Below are positions 6,574-8,127 of a DNA stretch of 8,127 bases, piece after piece. The stretch is from contig DCGB01000004.1 in assembly GCA_002314515.1 (NCBI GenBank), positions 1 to 8,127 on the forward strand, written 5' to 3'. The stretch comes from Solobacterium sp. UBA1789 (lineage in GTDB: Bacteria > Bacillota_I > Bacilli_A > Erysipelotrichales > Erysipelotrichaceae). Made by a program: the position numbers and the translations under genes. The first letter of the stretch is position 1; each line of letters begins with the position of its first letter. A model generated the notes under the pieces. That model did no database searches, had not been told where the DNA came from, and saw only the letters and a program-made list of their open reading frames with translations.

Positions 6574-6579
6574 ATTATA
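6574..6579 (-). promoter_or_regulatory. Candidate -10 box of the sensor-MFS gene
   Basis: The minus strand reads TATAAT at 6579-6574, followed by 6 nt and the ATG at 6567, so transcription would start at the A of the start codon. No clear -35 hexamer is found 16-18 nt upstream (CCATTC region). The upstream acyltransferase gene ends at its own terminator, so this gene needs a promoter in the 6568-6627 interval. Confidence 0.45.
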
Positions 6580-6627
6580 ACCCAACAAAGAAAAATGAAT
6601 GGTCTCTACTTTTACTGTTTACATAAT

Positions 6628-6651
6628 AAAAAACTCCCTGTTGCCAAGGAG
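6628..6651 (-). terminator. Rho-independent terminator after the acyltransferase gene
   Basis: On the minus strand CTCCTT (6651-6646), loop GGCAAC, AGGGAG (6639-6634) form a 6-bp stem with one G-U pair, followed by six T (6633-6628). It begins about 20 nt after the acyltransferase stop. The plus strand has no T run here, so the orientation is clear. Confidence 0.7.
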
Positions 6652-6671
6652 CGGAAAAAAAAGTTTGAATT

Positions 6672-7748
6672 TTAGTTAGCCAGGCGCTGTTTTTTATTAT
6701 TGCGCAATGCATCTTCAATATATTTATATATTTTTGATAACAGCAAGGTAGCAATGAAAAGGAAGATGACGATAAGATAATAGTTACCAAAATAACCGTC
6801 CATACCAAAAGAATAAAAACATATGATGACAGTATTGTGAATTAAATATGTATACATTGACAAGTCACCAAGATTCTGTAAAAATTCATTGTTCAATAAC
6901 TTAACAAATATTATATCGCAGCGCAGGAAATAGATTAGCCAGCCAACAGCTATAGGTGCGTGTTTGCTTGTTAAGTTTAAAACAGCGCTTAAGTAAATAT
7001 TGTCATATGGATCTGAGATAAAAGTAATATGGTAACTTAATCCCAGTAGCGCGATGAACAATACATATCTTATTACAACATTAATCCTGAAATTAATAAT
7101 ATCCTGATAGTATTTGCCTATTACTAAACCATAGAAAAATTCAGCCAATCTGCATAATGGGAAATGGAAAACATACCAGTCAGAGATATCACTATAAATG
7201 CCAAAGAAGTGAAATACTGGAATACAGCTTATTATCTGCAACAAAAATAAAACAAAACAGCTAAATACCAGGAACATTTTGCCATGTTTATTAACAAATC
7301 TGATTAAATATGGAGCTGTTAAGTAAATAAAGAAACTTGTAGCCAAAAACCAGGATACACCATTCAAAGAGGTGCCAAGTGCAAATGATGGAATTAAGGC
7401 TTTAGCTAAAGTTAAATTTGCTACTAATTTAGTTAATAAGTCATATAAAGGAGAAAAAGACTCGTGATATTCAATGAAACTGAATAAATCCAGTATAAAT
7501 ATTATTAAGGTTGTAATTAGATGCAGGAGATATATTTTTTTAATTCTTGATACAGCATATTTAAAACTATTTTTAAAAGTCAGTTTCTCATCTTTGTTTT
7601 TATATGTATATATGCTCATAAAACCAGACAGAATGAAAAAAACCGATACAGAAATATGACCATACAGGTTCTCATAACCAACGTGGAATAGAAAAATTCC
7701 AATATAACATAAACCTCTTAAAGCCTGCAAAGAAACAATTTTTTTCAT
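6672..7748 (-). CDS. Acyltransferase 3 family membrane protein (OafA/YrhL type)
   Basis: A 358-residue polytopic protein of about ten helices, the usual size of a stand-alone acyltransferase-3 domain. Family landmarks are visible: LQALRGLCYIGIFLFH with R11 and H22 at the start of helix 1; VSVFFILSGFM at 33-43; basic SRIKKIYLLH at 67-76; LNGVSWFLATSFFIYLTAPYL at 128-148; PLCRLAEFFYGLVIGKYY at 197-214; and YLIH at 301-304. Members of the family move acyl groups, often acetyl, across the membrane onto sugars of cell-surface polysaccharide, peptidoglycan or secondary metabolites. The conserved His and Arg are linked to catalysis. The acceptor cannot be told here, and no glycan gene is adjacent. 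GGAG (7760-7757) lies 8 nt before the ATG. The gene stands between two terminators, so it is probably transcribed alone. Confidence 0.92.
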   Translation of the reverse strand: MKKIVSLQALRGLCYIGIFLFHVGYENLYGHISVSVFFILSGFMSIYTYKNKDEKLTFKNSFKYAVSRIKKIYLLHLITTLIIFILDLFSFIEYHESFSPLYDLLTKLVANLTLAKALIPSFALGTSLNGVSWFLATSFFIYLTAPYLIRFVNKHGKMFLVFSCFVLFLLQIISCIPVFHFFGIYSDISDWYVFHFPLCRLAEFFYGLVIGKYYQDIINFRINVVIRYVLFIALLGLSYHITFISDPYDNIYLSAVLNLTSKHAPIAVGWLIYFLRCDIIFVKLLNNEFLQNLGDLSMYTYLIHNTVIICFYSFGMDGYFGNYYLIVIFLFIATLLLSKIYKYIEDALRNNKKQRLAN

Positions 7749-7785
7749 ATTAATTACTCCGAATATAATGAATATTTACTTCTGT

Positions 7786-7791
7786 ATTATA
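7786..7791 (-). promoter_or_regulatory. Possible -10 box of the acyltransferase gene
   Basis: The minus strand reads TATAAT at 7791-7786, 37 nt before the ATG. The position 17 nt upstream holds another TATAAT (7814-7809) rather than a -35 box, so either copy could be the true -10. The stretch from 7749 to 7837 otherwise holds only the ribosome site. Confidence 0.35.
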
Positions 7792-7836
7792 CAACGAATA
7801 GAATATGCATTATATCTCCAGGAATATATTATTATT

Positions 7837-7863
7837 AAAAAACACAACGATTGTTGTGTTTTT
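7837..7863 (-). terminator. Hairpin terminator of the right-edge gene
   Basis: AAAAACACAAC (7838-7848), GATT loop, GTTGTGTTTTT (7853-7863): a perfect 11-bp stem 4 nt after the minus-strand stop at 7868. The minus strand continues as a run of six T (7842-7837). The symmetric A/T arms could also stop plus-strand transcription. Confidence 0.8.
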
Positions 7864-7867
7864 AGAC

Positions 7868-8127
7868 TTATTCGTTAAATATTCTTCCACTATAGATAAC
7901 AGCTGCTGAACCTAAAACATGAATGTAGTTTTTAACTTCTTCGGTCTTTTCGCTTTTGAAGAAGGCTGCGCGAACTTCATCATTTTCCAGATTCTTTTTT
8001 TCAGCTATTTCATAACAGCACTGTTTGAGGTCTTTCGCCAGCTGGACAGTTAGTGGACCATCGTGTTTAATATACGGCTGTTCATGACCGTTATAGATGA
8101 TGGTGTCAGGGTCAACTTTATTTAAGA
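7868..8127 (-). CDS. C-terminal end of an unidentified protein (runs off the right edge)
   Basis: The last 85 codons of a minus-strand gene whose start is beyond base 8127. The visible part contains DPDTIIYNGHEQPYIKHDG, a Cys pair in KQCCYEIAEKKN, a charged helix and the hydrophobic end YIHVLGSAAVIYSGRIFNE. There is no membrane segment, so it looks like the end of a soluble, folded cytoplasmic protein. Codon use is orderly, and the TAA at 7870-7868 is backed by an in-frame second TAA two codons on. I cannot name the family from this fragment. Its terminator separates it from the acyltransferase gene. Confidence 0.8.
   Translation of the reverse strand, partial: LNKVDPDTIIYNGHEQPYIKHDGPLTVQLAKDLKQCCYEIAEKKNLENDEVRAAFFKSEKTEEVKNYIHVLGSAAVIYSGRIFNE

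Noticed and set aside
6611..6623. Short TTTAC-TG-TTTAC direct repeat upstream of the sensor-MFS gene
   Set aside because: Two five-base copies in AT-rich intergenic DNA are easily due to chance, and the spacing does not match a known operator.
6575..6808. Minus-strand 77-codon ORF across the acyltransferase end
   Set aside because: It overlaps the acyltransferase in another frame and runs through its terminator; no ribosome site.

Overview
The window looks like chromosome from a low-GC Gram-positive bacterium (Bacillota). The DNA is AT-rich, lysine-, asparagine- and isoleucine-rich proteins predominate, sigma-A-like TATAAT boxes and AGGAG-type ribosome sites are present, and a lipoprotein carries a Gram-positive style lipobox. 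A DegV-family fatty-acid-binding protein and a double-glycine leader peptide fit the same group. Erysipelotrichia or a related gut Firmicutes lineage is my guess, but no marker gene here settles it. I see no rRNA, tRNA, CRISPR array, transposase or phage gene.

Layout. On the minus strand at the left edge lie the N-terminal part of a DegV-family protein (1-327) and, upstream of it, a GNAT acetyltransferase (413-916). Divergent from these is a plus-strand pair: a 402-residue, strongly charge-segregated acidic protein (1002-2210) and a four-helix membrane protein (2216-2830), closed by a hairpin terminator at 2837-2857. A second plus-strand unit follows: a 396-residue lipoprotein (2983-4173) and, 10 bp downstream, a 50-codon gene (4184-4336) whose product starts with a textbook double-glycine leader. 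It ends at a strong hairpin terminator (4371-4398) shared with a convergent gene.

On the minus strand from the right come the C-terminal end of an unidentified gene (7868-8127), an acyltransferase-3 family membrane enzyme (6672-7748), and an unusual 726-residue protein (4387-6567). This last one joins two tandem membrane-anchored extracytoplasmic domains to a degenerate twelve-helix MFS-type transporter. Terminators follow the right-edge gene and the acyltransferase, so these minus-strand genes look largely monocistronic.

How it fits together. The region is rich in cell-surface functions: a surface lipoprotein, an exportable peptide precursor, a possible sensor-transporter fusion, a surface acyltransferase, and a soluble acidic protein paired with a membrane partner. 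The two best leads are the overlooked GG-leader peptide linked to the lipoprotein, and the sensor-MFS fusion. Three promoter-proximal genes also have TATAAT only 6-7 nt before the ATG and no Shine-Dalgarno site, which suggests leaderless transcripts. The clearest case (TTGATA-N17-TATAAT-N6-ATG) resets the start of the acidic protein to 1002.
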